Part shown: positions 8,466-17,522 of the stretch, in pieces | Layout of the letters: every line of letters begins with the position of its first letter | Numbering within the stretch: the stretch's first letter is position 1 | Source: Aliiglaciecola sp041538045 | GTDB taxonomy: Bacteria; Pseudomonadota; Gammaproteobacteria; Enterobacterales; Alteromonadaceae | Direction of reading: 5' to 3' | Assembly (NCBI RefSeq): GCF_041538045.1 | Contig: NZ_JBGOSE010000006.1 | Location: 186,001-250,000, forward strand | Length of the DNA: 64,000 bases | Notes under the pieces: generated by a model | The model's input: the letters and a program-made list of their open reading frames with translations, nothing else | The model's database searches: none | What the model was told of the DNA's origin: nothing | Made by a program: the position numbers and the translations under genes

Positions 8466-11400
8466 CTATCTAGATAATTCTTTTATTTTCTTCCTAGAAA
8501 ACCAACTGTATAAAACAGGCAGCACAAATAATGTTAATAAGGTTGCCGTAATTAATCCTCCGACAATAACACTTGCTAAAGGACGTTGTATTTCAGCACC
8601 AACACCGCTAGACATTAACATTGGGATTAAGCCCAATGCTGAAGTGATAGCCGTCATTAATACGGGTCTTAATCTAGAGGTTGCGCCATCAAAAACGGCT
8701 TTGGAGGTGTCTAACCCATCTTTAATACGTTGATTGATGCTCTCTACCATTACTACACCGTTTAATACTGCAACGCCGAATAAGGTAATGAACCCCACCG
8801 AGCTAGGCACTGATAAGTATTGGTTTGACAAATACAGAGAAAACACACCACCAATCACAGCAAGAGGTACATTGACTAGTATCAACATAGCCTGACCAAC
8901 GGAGCCAAAGGCAAAGTAAAGCAATAGTGCTATTAACCCTAATGATAAAGGAACCACTATAGCTAATCTTTTTTGCGCACGCTGCTGGCTTTCAAATTGT
9001 CCACCAATAGAAATAGAATAACCGGAAGGCAAATTAACCTTTTTGGCTATTATCTCTCTGATATCAGCTACAACACTACCCATATCTCGATTTTGGACGT
9101 TTGCTTGAATAACCACTCGTCTTTGTACATCATCGCGCCTGACTTGCGGTGGACCAGACTCAAATGAAACGGATGCAACATCACCTAAGCGCACCCAAGC
9201 CCCAGTTGGTGATTGAAGTCGAATATCTGAGATAGCTTCTTTGTTTCGACGATATTCTTCTTCTAAACGTACATAAATATCGTAGCGTTCATTGCCGTTA
9301 ATAATTTGCCCTGCCTCGACGCCACCAATGCCGTCTCGCACAACCTCCATTACGTCGATGACGGACAGGCCAAATCGTGATAATTCTTGTCTATTAGGCT
9401 TGATCACTAATTGAGCTTCACCAGCAATTTGTTCTAAAGCGACATCTCTAGCACCATCAACTTCTTTAATAACTGCTTCAATTTCCTGACCTTTATTGGC
9501 TAACACATCAAGCTCTGGTCCAAATAGCTTGATTGCTAATTGCGCTTTTACACCTGATAATAATTCATCAACACGAGTGGCAATGGGCTGAGAAAAGTTA
9601 AGTAGCAACCCCGGAAACTCTTCCAGTGACCTTTCCATTTTAGCTTGAAGTTCATATCGATTAGAAGCGCTTGTCCACTCAGAAACTGGTTTTAATCCTA
9701 TATAAATTTCTATGTTGTTCACAGGCTCTGGATCTCCACCTATTTCAGCTCGTCCAATTCTGCTCAGGGCATAAGTTACTTCAGGAAAGGTCATTAATTT
9801 TTCTTCTAGAATTGGAGCAACAGTAAGTGCTGTATCTAAACTAGAAGAAGGAGCGAGGGTTGCTCTTAAATTAATCGTCCCTTCCTCTAGCTCAGGAACA
9901 AATTCAGTGCCAATAAATGGCACTAATGCAAATGCAGAGATAACTAAAACAAGTGAAGCTGAAATGACTAACTTCGTGCGTTTTAATGCGAAAGTAAGCC
10001 CTTTTCTGTAAAGTTTGTCTAAAGGTTTTAGTACGAAACTTTCTTTTTCTTTTACACCAGTTTTAAACAGATAAGTAGCCAGAGCAGGCACAACAAACAA
10101 GGCCACCATGATGGCAGATACTACCGCTAAGATGATACTGATTGCCATAGGTTGAAAGAGTTTTGCTTCTACCCCTTCGAAGCTAAATAATGGCGTAAAT
10201 ACCACTAAGATAATAGACGCTGCAAAAAATACCGGACGGGCGACTTCTTTGCCTGCTTCCTTGAGACGCAATTCAATACCGTGATCATCATGCTCAACAT
10301 CGTGTGGGTCTGTGTCAGAGGCAGGAACTCTAGCGTGAACACTGTCTGAGTGAGTTGAATCTGGCTTATTTAAATGTTTAAACATGTTTTCAACCATCAC
10401 CACCGAACCATCGACCAACATACCAATAGCCACAGCAATTCCACCCAGTGACATAAGGTTGGCAGAAATACCCCACCAAGCCATGATCATCAAAGCAATG
10501 CCAATTGAGATAGGAATTGAAATTAAAACCAAAAAGGTTGCCCGTAGGTTCATTAAGAAAAGCGCCAGTACAATACAGATGAAAACAAAAGCTAATGCTA
10601 GTGCTTCAACGACGGTATTAACTGCTTTCTCAATTAAATCAGCTTGATCATAGAAGGGTTCAAAGCGAACGCCTTTTGGAAGCGCTTGATTAATCAGTGG
10701 TATTCTTGCATTGATTCCATCAATGGTGGCCTTAGTGTTTGACCCCATCCGCTTCAATACAATACCTGAAACCACTTCACCTAGATTCTCGACTTTGCCC
10801 TCTGCTGTTTTGCGAGTCATGGTAACAGCGCCTTGTCGAATTTCGCTGCCCATTCCAACTTTTGCTATGTCAGAAACGGTTATTACTGTTCCATCGAAGG
10901 TTTTTACTGGTACTTGCTTGATATTACCGATGCCAGCATCTCCACTTTCAAACCACCCCGTACCTCGAATGACCAGTTGTTCTTGGCCTCGATTCATATA
11001 CCAGCCGCCAACATTGGCATTATTGCTATCTAGGGCTGTGACGATATCGTCTTGGGTTAGGTCGTATTCAAGAAGTTTTGAAGGATCAATGTTTACTTGG
11101 TATTGCCTAACGTTGCCGCCAAAAGACAGAACGTCAGTAACACCATCGACGGGCATGATAAGTAGTTTGACAATCCAATCATTGAGACTTCTAAGTGCCA
11201 TCGCGTCAAAACCAGCGTCTTTATCTGATATCAATAAATATTGAAATACTTGACCTAACCCAGAGGTGTTCGGTCCCATATTCGGTGTACCAACACCTTC
11301 TGGGATCAATTCTTTTGCCGCTTGAAGTCGTTCAAAGACAAGTTGCCTAGCAAAGTAAATATCGGTGCCTTCTTTAAAAACGACAGTGACACCAGATAAA

Positions 11401-11666
11401 CCTGTTTTAGAAATCGAACGTACTTGCTCAACATCAGGCAAGGCGTACATCACAGCTTCTATCGGATAAGTAATAAGTTGTTCAACTTCTTCGGCTGCCA
11501 ATCCGGGCGCTTCAGTATTCACGGCAACCTGAACGTTAGTGACATCAGGGAAGGCATCCAAATTTAACTTTGGAATAACCATTATTGCACCAACAATAGA
11601 GGCAAAAAGAGCGATTAAGATAAGGAGTCGGTTGTTTACGGACCAATCAATAATTTTATTAAACAT
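8466..11666 (-). CDS. czcA: Heavy-metal RND efflux pump, CzcA/CusA family
   Basis: 1066 residues, full length for an HME-type RND transporter: twelve membrane helices and two large periplasmic loops. It exchanges protons for metal ions as a trimer in the inner membrane, working with the adaptor and outer-membrane genes upstream. The helix-4 motif reads AIGMLVDGSVVMVEN, a mix of the copper-type (AIG) and divalent-type (DG) signatures, so the substrate is uncertain. A His/Asp-rich insertion (HSDSVHARVPASDTDPHD, then VEHDDHG) near residues 430-460 favours a divalent soft metal such as Zn, Co or Cd. GGAG precedes the ATG, and the gene starts 11 bases after czcB ends. Confidence 0.9.
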   Translation of the reverse strand: MFNKIIDWSVNNRLLILIALFASIVGAIMVIPKLNLDAFPDVTNVQVAVNTEAPGLAAEEVEQLITYPIEAVMYALPDVEQVRSISKTGLSGVTVVFKEGTDIYFARQLVFERLQAAKELIPEGVGTPNMGPNTSGLGQVFQYLLISDKDAGFDAMALRSLNDWIVKLLIMPVDGVTDVLSFGGNVRQYQVNIDPSKLLEYDLTQDDIVTALDSNNANVGGWYMNRGQEQLVIRGTGWFESGDAGIGNIKQVPVKTFDGTVITVSDIAKVGMGSEIRQGAVTMTRKTAEGKVENLGEVVSGIVLKRMGSNTKATIDGINARIPLINQALPKGVRFEPFYDQADLIEKAVNTVVEALALAFVFICIVLALFLMNLRATFLVLISIPISIGIALMIMAWWGISANLMSLGGIAVAIGMLVDGSVVMVENMFKHLNKPDSTHSDSVHARVPASDTDPHDVEHDDHGIELRLKEAGKEVARPVFFAASIILVVFTPLFSFEGVEAKLFQPMAISIILAVVSAIMVALFVVPALATYLFKTGVKEKESFVLKPLDKLYRKGLTFALKRTKLVISASLVLVISAFALVPFIGTEFVPELEEGTINLRATLAPSSSLDTALTVAPILEEKLMTFPEVTYALSRIGRAEIGGDPEPVNNIEIYIGLKPVSEWTSASNRYELQAKMERSLEEFPGLLLNFSQPIATRVDELLSGVKAQLAIKLFGPELDVLANKGQEIEAVIKEVDGARDVALEQIAGEAQLVIKPNRQELSRFGLSVIDVMEVVRDGIGGVEAGQIINGNERYDIYVRLEEEYRRNKEAISDIRLQSPTGAWVRLGDVASVSFESGPPQVRRDDVQRRVVIQANVQNRDMGSVVADIREIIAKKVNLPSGYSISIGGQFESQQRAQKRLAIVVPLSLGLIALLLYFAFGSVGQAMLILVNVPLAVIGGVFSLYLSNQYLSVPSSVGFITLFGVAVLNGVVMVESINQRIKDGLDTSKAVFDGATSRLRPVLMTAITSALGLIPMLMSSGVGAEIQRPLASVIVGGLITATLLTLFVLPVLYSWFSRKKIKELSR

Positions 11667-11677
11667 TGTATTTCTCC

Positions 11678-12931
11678 TTAGTGGTTGTGCGGATCAAATC
11701 CGCCTTTTGCAATTTCAGAAGCAACAAAGAAAGCGCCTTTGGTGACAATTCGTGTTCCACTTTCAACGCCGATTATTTCCCTAAAATCACCTAAGGCTCG
11801 CCCTAATTCAATTTCTACAGCTTTAAATTCTCCGGGGTGGTCTTCAACGAATATGGTCCAATCACCATCAGCACCGCGGACCAAGGCTTCTTCCGGCACA
11901 GCCATTACTTTCTCTTGGGTTGAAAATTGAAAATAGACTTTTACAAACATACCTGAATGGAGGTTGTCGTCTTTGTTTTCCACTGACAGACGAACTATCC
12001 TCGTTCTAGTTAATGGATCTATAGTGTGCGCTTCTTGAATGACTTTTGCGTTGTAACTTTGCCCCTCTAATTTGACTATCCCCGGAGAGTTTTTGGACAA
12101 ATCAAGCTTTTTATTAGGCGATACTTTTGCTTCTACCCATAGTTGCTTTTCGTCTGCTAGCAACATCACTGTATCACCAGCATTAACGCGTTGTCCTTGG
12201 ATAAAATCGTCTTGAAGCACTACGCCTTCACGCTGTGCTGTTAATGTATATTGCCCAAATGCTTTAATGTCTTTGTTAGAAATACTCTGAATTGCTTTTT
12301 CAGTTAACCCTAAAGCAATGAGTTTTCCGTAAGAAGCGTTGTAAGTTGTTTCAGCTAGCAACAAGCGGCTTTCGCTGACTGTTTTATTGCCTAGTTTTTT
12401 AATGCGTTGCCATTCTGTTGAAGCGATTAAATAGTCCGCTTGTGCTTGTGCCATCGCTTCACTAAATAATGTGACTAACTTTTGGCCTATTTCTACGTGT
12501 TCTCCAAGAGCTGCATGGCGACTAATAATGACCGATTCAGTACGAGGAGATACGACATAACTTCTGTAACCATTTGCCTTGATTTCACCGGGTGCGTATA
12601 TCGAACTGTATTGATATTCTGGAACAATGCTTTCCACTTTTATGTTAGCAAGTGACATCTTTTTTGGGCTAAGAGTTATACCTTCTTCATGCTTTTCCTC
12701 TTTACTTTCAACTCCATGTCCGTGCTCGTCATGGTCACCTTTATCTTCTTCATGTCCTTTTTCGTGATCGTCATGATCATCTTTATGTTCTTTTACATCT
12801 TGCTGTGAAATCTTTGCGGCAGAATCCATAACATCTGACGATTGACCAAAAGCAATGTGACTCGTAGAAAGCCCAACTAAAAGGCTGCTCATTACTACGG
12901 CTAATAATTTTTTACTAAATATTGTATTCAT
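11678..12931 (-). CDS. czcB: RND periplasmic adaptor, CzcB type with His-rich N-terminus
   Basis: 417 residues. A signal peptide (about 1-30) ends in AFGQ. A His/Asp/Glu-rich stretch follows (about 45-85, with DDHDDHEKGHEED and HDEHGHG), typical of CzcB proteins and probably metal-binding. After it come the two lipoyl half-motifs separated by a helical hairpin (about 155-215), a beta barrel, and the C-terminal membrane-proximal domain. It bridges CzcA and CzcC in the periplasm. It is the middle gene of the minus-strand czcI-C-B-A unit, 55 bases after czcC. The intact hairpin contrasts with the other CzcB-like protein at 17523. Confidence 0.9.
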   Translation of the reverse strand: MNTIFSKKLLAVVMSSLLVGLSTSHIAFGQSSDVMDSAAKISQQDVKEHKDDHDDHEKGHEEDKGDHDEHGHGVESKEEKHEEGITLSPKKMSLANIKVESIVPEYQYSSIYAPGEIKANGYRSYVVSPRTESVIISRHAALGEHVEIGQKLVTLFSEAMAQAQADYLIASTEWQRIKKLGNKTVSESRLLLAETTYNASYGKLIALGLTEKAIQSISNKDIKAFGQYTLTAQREGVVLQDDFIQGQRVNAGDTVMLLADEKQLWVEAKVSPNKKLDLSKNSPGIVKLEGQSYNAKVIQEAHTIDPLTRTRIVRLSVENKDDNLHSGMFVKVYFQFSTQEKVMAVPEEALVRGADGDWTIFVEDHPGEFKAVEIELGRALGDFREIIGVESGTRIVTKGAFFVASEIAKGGFDPHNH

Positions 12932-12986
12932 TTTTATAACCTATATTTTATAAATTTGAGATTTCGCTTGTTTAAAATTGGAGCTG

Positions 12987-14204
12987 TTAAATCTCAAATT
13001 TGGATAACTGACCCATACTTGAAATGAAGGAAATTTCGGCAACCTTGAATTGCTTTTCCAGTTGAATTCCTGTGTGAAGTCCTTCTGCCCGTTGATTTAA
13101 AGCAAATAAATAATCAGAAGTATTTATGTCACCTGCTTCCCAGCGTTTGTTTAGTAATTTTTCGCTGTTATTCAACCTGCCGTGGGTAAGTTTTAACCAC
13201 TGTTCGTAATATTTTTTACTAACCGAAAGTGATTCATAGTTAGCTTTTGCTTTAAAAGACTGCTTGCGAAAAACCGACTGAAATTTGGCTTCTGCGGCAA
13301 TAGATTTTGAGTAGGCAAATTTAATAGTATCGGAGTAGTTATTCCTGATATTTAAAGGCATTGAAAATGTAAGTCCAACTGTACTTTCATTGCCACTTTC
13401 ACCTGCGCTAATCCCAATGGTGGGATTTGCTTTAGCTTCTATTGTGCTAAGTTGAGCCTTGGCTTGTTGCTCTTGCCAATACGCTTTAGCAAGTTTTACT
13501 TTAGGGTGTTGTTTAACCCATTCTGTATTGAAGGAATAATTTGTTGTCTTAAACTCAAACTGCTGTCCTTTGGCTATGTCTGGAGTCCAATCCGGCAGTA
13601 ACTCTTGTACCTGAACTTCCGCATGCTTTAACGCAATTTGATATTCGGAAATTTCACTAAAGGTTTGTGCTAGGTTTAGATACACTAATTCAGCATCAAT
13701 AGGGTCCAGTAGTCCCACTTTTTGCTTTTCATCAACAATGCTAACCAGTGTTCGCAGTTGTTCTTCTTTTTCAATTAACAATTTTGCTGCATCTTTGGAA
13801 GCCTGCCAATTAACAAGCGCGATTAGTGCTTCGGCTTTCTTTGATTCAAGTAAATCTAATAATTGCTGTTGATTCATGTAAAAAACAATTTCACCAATGT
13901 TTTTGTTGGATGACTGTTTATCCCATAAATCAATAGTTTGACTCAGACCAACTGAAAAGTTTTTAAAATCACCTTCCTTTTCATAACTAGCCTCAAACTC
14001 AGGGTTATAGATAGCTTTAGTCAAGCTTTTTGCCTGATATTGACTAGCTTTGAGTAACTCTCTTGCCTCAATAATTTCAGGATCTTTATTTATTTGGTTT
14101 TCTAACCATGAAGTACTTTTTTCTTTGCCATAAGCATTAATTGAAAAGCTTATAGCAAGACACATAGACAGGCATACACCTGTATTTTTGAAATATAAAT
14201 ACAT
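12987..14204 (-). CDS. czcC: Outer-membrane efflux channel, CzcC/TolC family
   Basis: 405 residues with a signal peptide (LSMCLAISFSINAYG, cleaved near residue 26) and the duplicated alpha-helical/beta-strand pattern of outer-membrane factors. PTIGISAGESGNESTVGLTFSMPL is split over the middle beta strands, in the usual place for CzcC. It forms the trimeric channel that completes the CzcCBA tripartite pump. It lies 83 bases after the small CzcI-like gene and 55 before czcB, with no clear internal promoter, so it is read as part of the same operon. Confidence 0.85.
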   Translation of the reverse strand: MYLYFKNTGVCLSMCLAISFSINAYGKEKSTSWLENQINKDPEIIEARELLKASQYQAKSLTKAIYNPEFEASYEKEGDFKNFSVGLSQTIDLWDKQSSNKNIGEIVFYMNQQQLLDLLESKKAEALIALVNWQASKDAAKLLIEKEEQLRTLVSIVDEKQKVGLLDPIDAELVYLNLAQTFSEISEYQIALKHAEVQVQELLPDWTPDIAKGQQFEFKTTNYSFNTEWVKQHPKVKLAKAYWQEQQAKAQLSTIEAKANPTIGISAGESGNESTVGLTFSMPLNIRNNYSDTIKFAYSKSIAAEAKFQSVFRKQSFKAKANYESLSVSKKYYEQWLKLTHGRLNNSEKLLNKRWEAGDINTSDYLFALNQRAEGLHTGIQLEKQFKVAEISFISSMGQLSKFEI

Positions 14205-14287
14205 ATGAACTCTTAATTTTTAAATTAATAAACACCAACTTTTTTATCCTTGTGACAGGATATAAAGGTCATTAATAATCAAATAAA

Positions 14288-14650
14288 TTAAGATTTAGGA
14301 GGGCGTAATATGGAGTCTTGGTAATCTTTTGTTTGATCTACCTGAGGGGAAAATCGGTTTATGAAATGTAACTTAGCAGTACTGTTTAAATTGCTAACTA
14401 ATATCCATGATAGGTGGCTACCACTGCAATGCCCACAGTGATGACAATCTTTAATTTCGTGCTGACTATCACCTGCGTTTTCTTTGATAATATTAGGGTC
14501 ATTTTTATGGTCATGTTGTGTTTGCAGGTGTTCAACGTCTACTTGATGACTATCATAAGTTGCGGACGCAATAGACGATAACGATTGCAAAACAATCGAA
14601 ACGACTAAGAGCATTTTTAGCACAACATTAAGGTTCAAGGTTATCACCAC
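14288..14650 (-). CDS. czcI: CzcI-like small periplasmic protein
   Basis: 120 residues from a GTG at 14650, or 108 from the ATG at 14614. The N-terminal signal sequence (MLLVVSIVLQSLSSIASA) is followed by a His-rich segment, then the Cys/His cluster DCHHCGHCSGSH, and a C-terminal ILRPPKS. Small exported proteins with a Cys/His cluster and a terminal R-P-P are typical first genes of czc operons. CzcI is reported to modulate czc expression, and I infer a similar regulatory or metal-binding role. Two other proteins of this layout lie at 15723 and 25008, each upstream of an RND set. Confidence 0.7.
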   Translation of the reverse strand: MVITLNLNVVLKMLLVVSIVLQSLSSIASATYDSHQVDVEHLQTQHDHKNDPNIIKENAGDSQHEIKDCHHCGHCSGSHLSWILVSNLNSTAKLHFINRFSPQVDQTKDYQDSILRPPKS

Positions 14651-14743
14651 TTAAAATATAGTTTAAAATACTAGCAGGAACTATTTACTTAAACTAGCTT
14701 TTCCTGTCAGTTTCCACGCTTTTACATTAAATAGCTTTTTTAT

Positions 14744-14774
14744 TTGACTCTATAGCCACTATAGATTTTATACT
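14744..14774 (+). promoter_or_regulatory. MerR-type promoter/operator before the CDF-czc operon
   Basis: TTGACT (14744-14749) and TATACT (14769-14774) are separated by 19 bases, the over-long spacer typical of MerR-family promoters. The spacer holds the dyad CTATAG-CCA-CTATAG. 25 of 31 bases match the promoter at 23277-23307, which lies beside a CadR-like gene, so that regulator probably acts at both. The czcI-C-B-A operon starts on the other strand in the same intergenic region and might respond too. Confidence 0.75.
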
Positions 14775-14794
14775 TATTTTAATATTGTTTCGGA

Positions 14795-15703
14795 ATGTTA
14801 AATATGTCAGAAAAATGTAGTGGTCAGTGTCAATCATCTCCTACCAACGAAGACGTAAAAATTGATACACAATTAGATAACTATAGTGGCGCGTTAGTTA
14901 GTACATTTAAAGTGCCTCAAATGGATTGTCCTTCAGAAGAGAGATTGATCAGATTAGCACTTGACTCAATTCAGCCTTCAGTTGGATTGCAATTTGATAT
15001 TCCTAGTCGATTAGTCAAAGTTTTTCATGATGAAAATTTAGATGAGATAACAAAAAAGTTACAACAACTTAAACTCGGTGCAGAGTTAGCATCAACTAAA
15101 CAAAGTTGCAGTACAGAAGCTGCAAAAGTAAAAGATCTATCTCAAAAAAATGAGATTAAAGAAGCATTAACACTAAAATGGTTATTGGCTATTAACGGAG
15201 TCATGTTTTTTATAGAGATAATTGCCGGGATTATTGCTCAGTCTACTGGCCTTATTGCTGACTCATTAGATATGTTTGCTGATGCTGCGGTGTATGGTTT
15301 AGCTATATATGCTGTCGGTAAAAGTATCAGCATGAAACTTAGAGCTGCACATATATCTGGTGTGCTTCAAATTATTCTAGCGCTAGGAGCTTTGAGTGAA
15401 GTCGTAAGACGTTTTATTTATGGTAGTGAGCCTATGTCATCTTTAATGATGATATTTGGCGGTATTGCACTAATCGCTAACATTGCTTGTCTGTTTTTAA
15501 TATTTGGTAATAAAGAAGACGGCGCTCATATGAAAGCAAGCTGGATTTTTTCCGCAAATGACGTTATTGCAAATGTTGGGGTAATCTTAGCTGGCTTTTT
15601 AGTTACAGTAACAAGCAGCCGTTATCCAGATTTAGTGATTGGTTTGATTATTGCTGTTGTCGTTTTAAACGGTGCTCGCCGCATCTTACAGCTAAAGTCT
15701 TAA
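14795..15703 (+). CDS. Cation diffusion facilitator with N-terminal HMA-like domain
   Basis: 302 residues. Residues about 35-110 form a ferredoxin-like HMA domain in which the usual metal loop M-x-C-x-x-C is MDCPSEER, with one Cys only. Two more Cys-containing stretches flank it (KCSGQCQ near the start, KQSCSTE). Residues about 125-302 form a CDF membrane domain: ADSLDMFADA in helix 2 and SANDVIANVG in helix 5 carry the Asp/Asn metal-site positions. CDF proteins export Zn, Co, Cd or Fe against protons. An alternative ATG at 14804 is better spaced from the GGA. It is the first gene after the MerR-type promoter and leads a five-gene operon to 21558. Confidence 0.85.
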   Translation: MLNMSEKCSGQCQSSPTNEDVKIDTQLDNYSGALVSTFKVPQMDCPSEERLIRLALDSIQPSVGLQFDIPSRLVKVFHDENLDEITKKLQQLKLGAELASTKQSCSTEAAKVKDLSQKNEIKEALTLKWLLAINGVMFFIEIIAGIIAQSTGLIADSLDMFADAAVYGLAIYAVGKSISMKLRAAHISGVLQIILALGALSEVVRRFIYGSEPMSSLMMIFGGIALIANIACLFLIFGNKEDGAHMKASWIFSANDVIANVGVILAGFLVTVTSSRYPDLVIGLIIAVVVLNGARRILQLKS

Positions 15704-15722
15704 GTAGAAAGTAGTTAAAAGA

Positions 15723-16085
15723 ATGCACCCGTCATATTTAAAACCATATATATCATACGTGATAATGATTTTAATCGCGGTGCAGTCTGTGTTTTTTTCG
15801 CAAGAAGAGATTGAAGGAAACTTAATTGAAAGTTCTTTTAATATATCACTAACTGAGTCTATTACCCCGCTAAAAGCTCCTGAAAGCTCTAATTTATTTG
15901 AGGAGGGTAATAGCCAAACTTTAATTGATAATTGTAATTTTTGTTGCTGCTGTCAGTTATTTTTAAATACAGATTCTTCTTGTAATATTTTACAAGCAAT
16001 AGAATATTTCCCTACCTACGCCTTAGTTTCCCCTGAGCTAAAAGGCTATATGTCGGTGCCATTCCGCCCACCTAAATACGCCTAA
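15723..16085 (+). CDS. CzcI-like small exported protein
   Basis: 120 residues with an N-terminal hydrophobic segment (YVIMILIAVQSVFFS), a Cys cluster NCNFCCCCQLF near residues 77-87, a further Cys at SSCN, and the terminus FRPPKYA. The layout (signal, Cys cluster, R-P-P end) matches the genes at 14288 and 25008, though His residues are absent here. Family resemblance suggests a periplasmic metal-binding accessory or regulator of the RND operon that follows. It begins 19 bases after the CDF gene and precedes czcC by 73 bases. Confidence 0.65.
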   Translation: MHPSYLKPYISYVIMILIAVQSVFFSQEEIEGNLIESSFNISLTESITPLKAPESSNLFEEGNSQTLIDNCNFCCCCQLFLNTDSSCNILQAIEYFPTYALVSPELKGYMSVPFRPPKYA

Positions 16086-16158
16086 ATTTTATAGAAAATT
16101 AAGAAAGGTCACATGTTAATGACCTAAATATTACATATAAATTTATAGGAAAGTATAC

Positions 16159-17451
16159 ATGGCACTTAATACCTGTGTGCATCGCAAGATAGCAATTTTG
16201 AGGTGTGTAACACCTCGGCTTAAATATATCGCGTTTCTCGCTTTGTCACTTTTTACATTTAATGTTTATGCGTTTGAAAATCAGTTAAACCTTCAAGAAG
16301 CAATTCAGTGGACGCTTAAACAAAATCCCGAACTTAAAATATTTGATTTCAAGCAAACGGCATTAACAGGACAAGAACAAACAGCAAGTTTAAATCCCGA
16401 ATATGAACTAGAAATTGAAGCTGAGAACTTTGCAGGTTCAGGTGAATTTAATGCATTCGGCAGTGCTGAATTAACTGTCGCTCTATCTTCGGTTATTGAA
16501 ATGGGAGACAAACGCTCAGCGCGAATTGGGCTTATTTCAAACTCAAGAGCACTGCTCACTGCTGAAAAAGAGGTAGCAGCGCTAAACTTAATGGCTCAAG
16601 TCACTGAAAAGTACGTGGAAGTACTAGCAGCACAACAAAGAGTAATATTGGCAAAAAATGCACTGAGTTTAGCGAAAGAAACGTTAGAGATTGTATCTCA
16701 GCGTAACCGTGCAGGTGCTACTCCTGAGGCTGAAGTGAAACGTTCAAAAGCAGTTATTGCTCAGGCAAATTTGACCGTTCAATCTGAACAAAAGCGCTTG
16801 GAATATTTGAAGCTCTCATTAGCAGCCTACTGGGGGGAAAACTCTGTAACCTTCTCTGAAGTACAAGGGGATCTTTTTCAGTTTGGCAATGATAGTGACT
16901 TTAACAGCCTTTTTGCGAAGTTAGAGAAGAACCCTGCTATTCAAATCTATGCAAGTGAACAGCGACTAAAAGAGGCTGAAATACAGTTAGCTAAAACAGA
17001 GTCAACGGCCAATATCAAATGGTCTGTTGGTGTTAGGCGCTCTCAAGAAGCCAATGATACGGCACTGGTCGCTGGCTTTAGCTTACCTTTGTTTGCTGAA
17101 AAGCGAAATTCTGGTGCAATCGCTAGTGCGCTAGCAGAGCGTGACCAAGTTGCCATAGAGAAAGAGGCGACTAAGTTGAGGTTTAGAAATCACTTACTAC
17201 GAGCATACTCCAATAGAAAACAAGCCATATTAACAGCTAATTCATTAAAGCAGTCGGTTATCCCAATGCTTGAAGATGCACTGGAAGATACTCAAGACGC
17301 CTATCAAAAAGGTCGATATGGATATCTTGATTATGTATCGGCTAGACAAGAGCTGTTAAATGCTCGGCGAACCCTCATTGATGCGGCATCTGCTGCCCTA
17401 ATTTATGGCGCAGAGATAGAAAAACTAACAAACGAAGCGCTGTCACTCTAA
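16159..17451 (+). CDS. czcC: Outer-membrane efflux channel, CzcC family
   Basis: 430 residues with a signal peptide (hydrophobic IAFLALSLFTFNVYAF, after a slightly long basic lead). The TolC-family pattern follows, with LQEAIQWTLKQNPELKIFDF at the start of the first repeat and DAYQKGRYGYLDYVSARQEL near the end of the second. Both are characteristic CzcC segments. GGA lies 10 bases before the ATG. It sits between the CzcI-like gene and the czcB-like gene, all on the + strand, so it belongs to the operon started at 14744. It forms the exit duct for the pump at 18430. Confidence 0.88.
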   Translation: MALNTCVHRKIAILRCVTPRLKYIAFLALSLFTFNVYAFENQLNLQEAIQWTLKQNPELKIFDFKQTALTGQEQTASLNPEYELEIEAENFAGSGEFNAFGSAELTVALSSVIEMGDKRSARIGLISNSRALLTAEKEVAALNLMAQVTEKYVEVLAAQQRVILAKNALSLAKETLEIVSQRNRAGATPEAEVKRSKAVIAQANLTVQSEQKRLEYLKLSLAAYWGENSVTFSEVQGDLFQFGNDSDFNSLFAKLEKNPAIQIYASEQRLKEAEIQLAKTESTANIKWSVGVRRSQEANDTALVAGFSLPLFAEKRNSGAIASALAERDQVAIEKEATKLRFRNHLLRAYSNRKQAILTANSLKQSVIPMLEDALEDTQDAYQKGRYGYLDYVSARQELLNARRTLIDAASAALIYGAEIEKLTNEALSL

Positions 17452-17522
17452 AAAAAGCATCACTTTAAGCTTAATAACAATTTATTGATTCAGTTATTAA
17501 CTGAATCGTTTAGGAATTAAAA

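Noticed and set aside
10384..11244. Long + strand frames opposite the minus-strand czcA
   Set aside because: They mirror a strongly conserved RND gene and show no motif, signal or ribosome site.
14205..14287. Terminator between the CzcI-like gene and czcC
   Set aside because: The ATCCT/AGGAT hairpin is only 5 bp, and its T run lies on the wrong side for the minus-strand genes.
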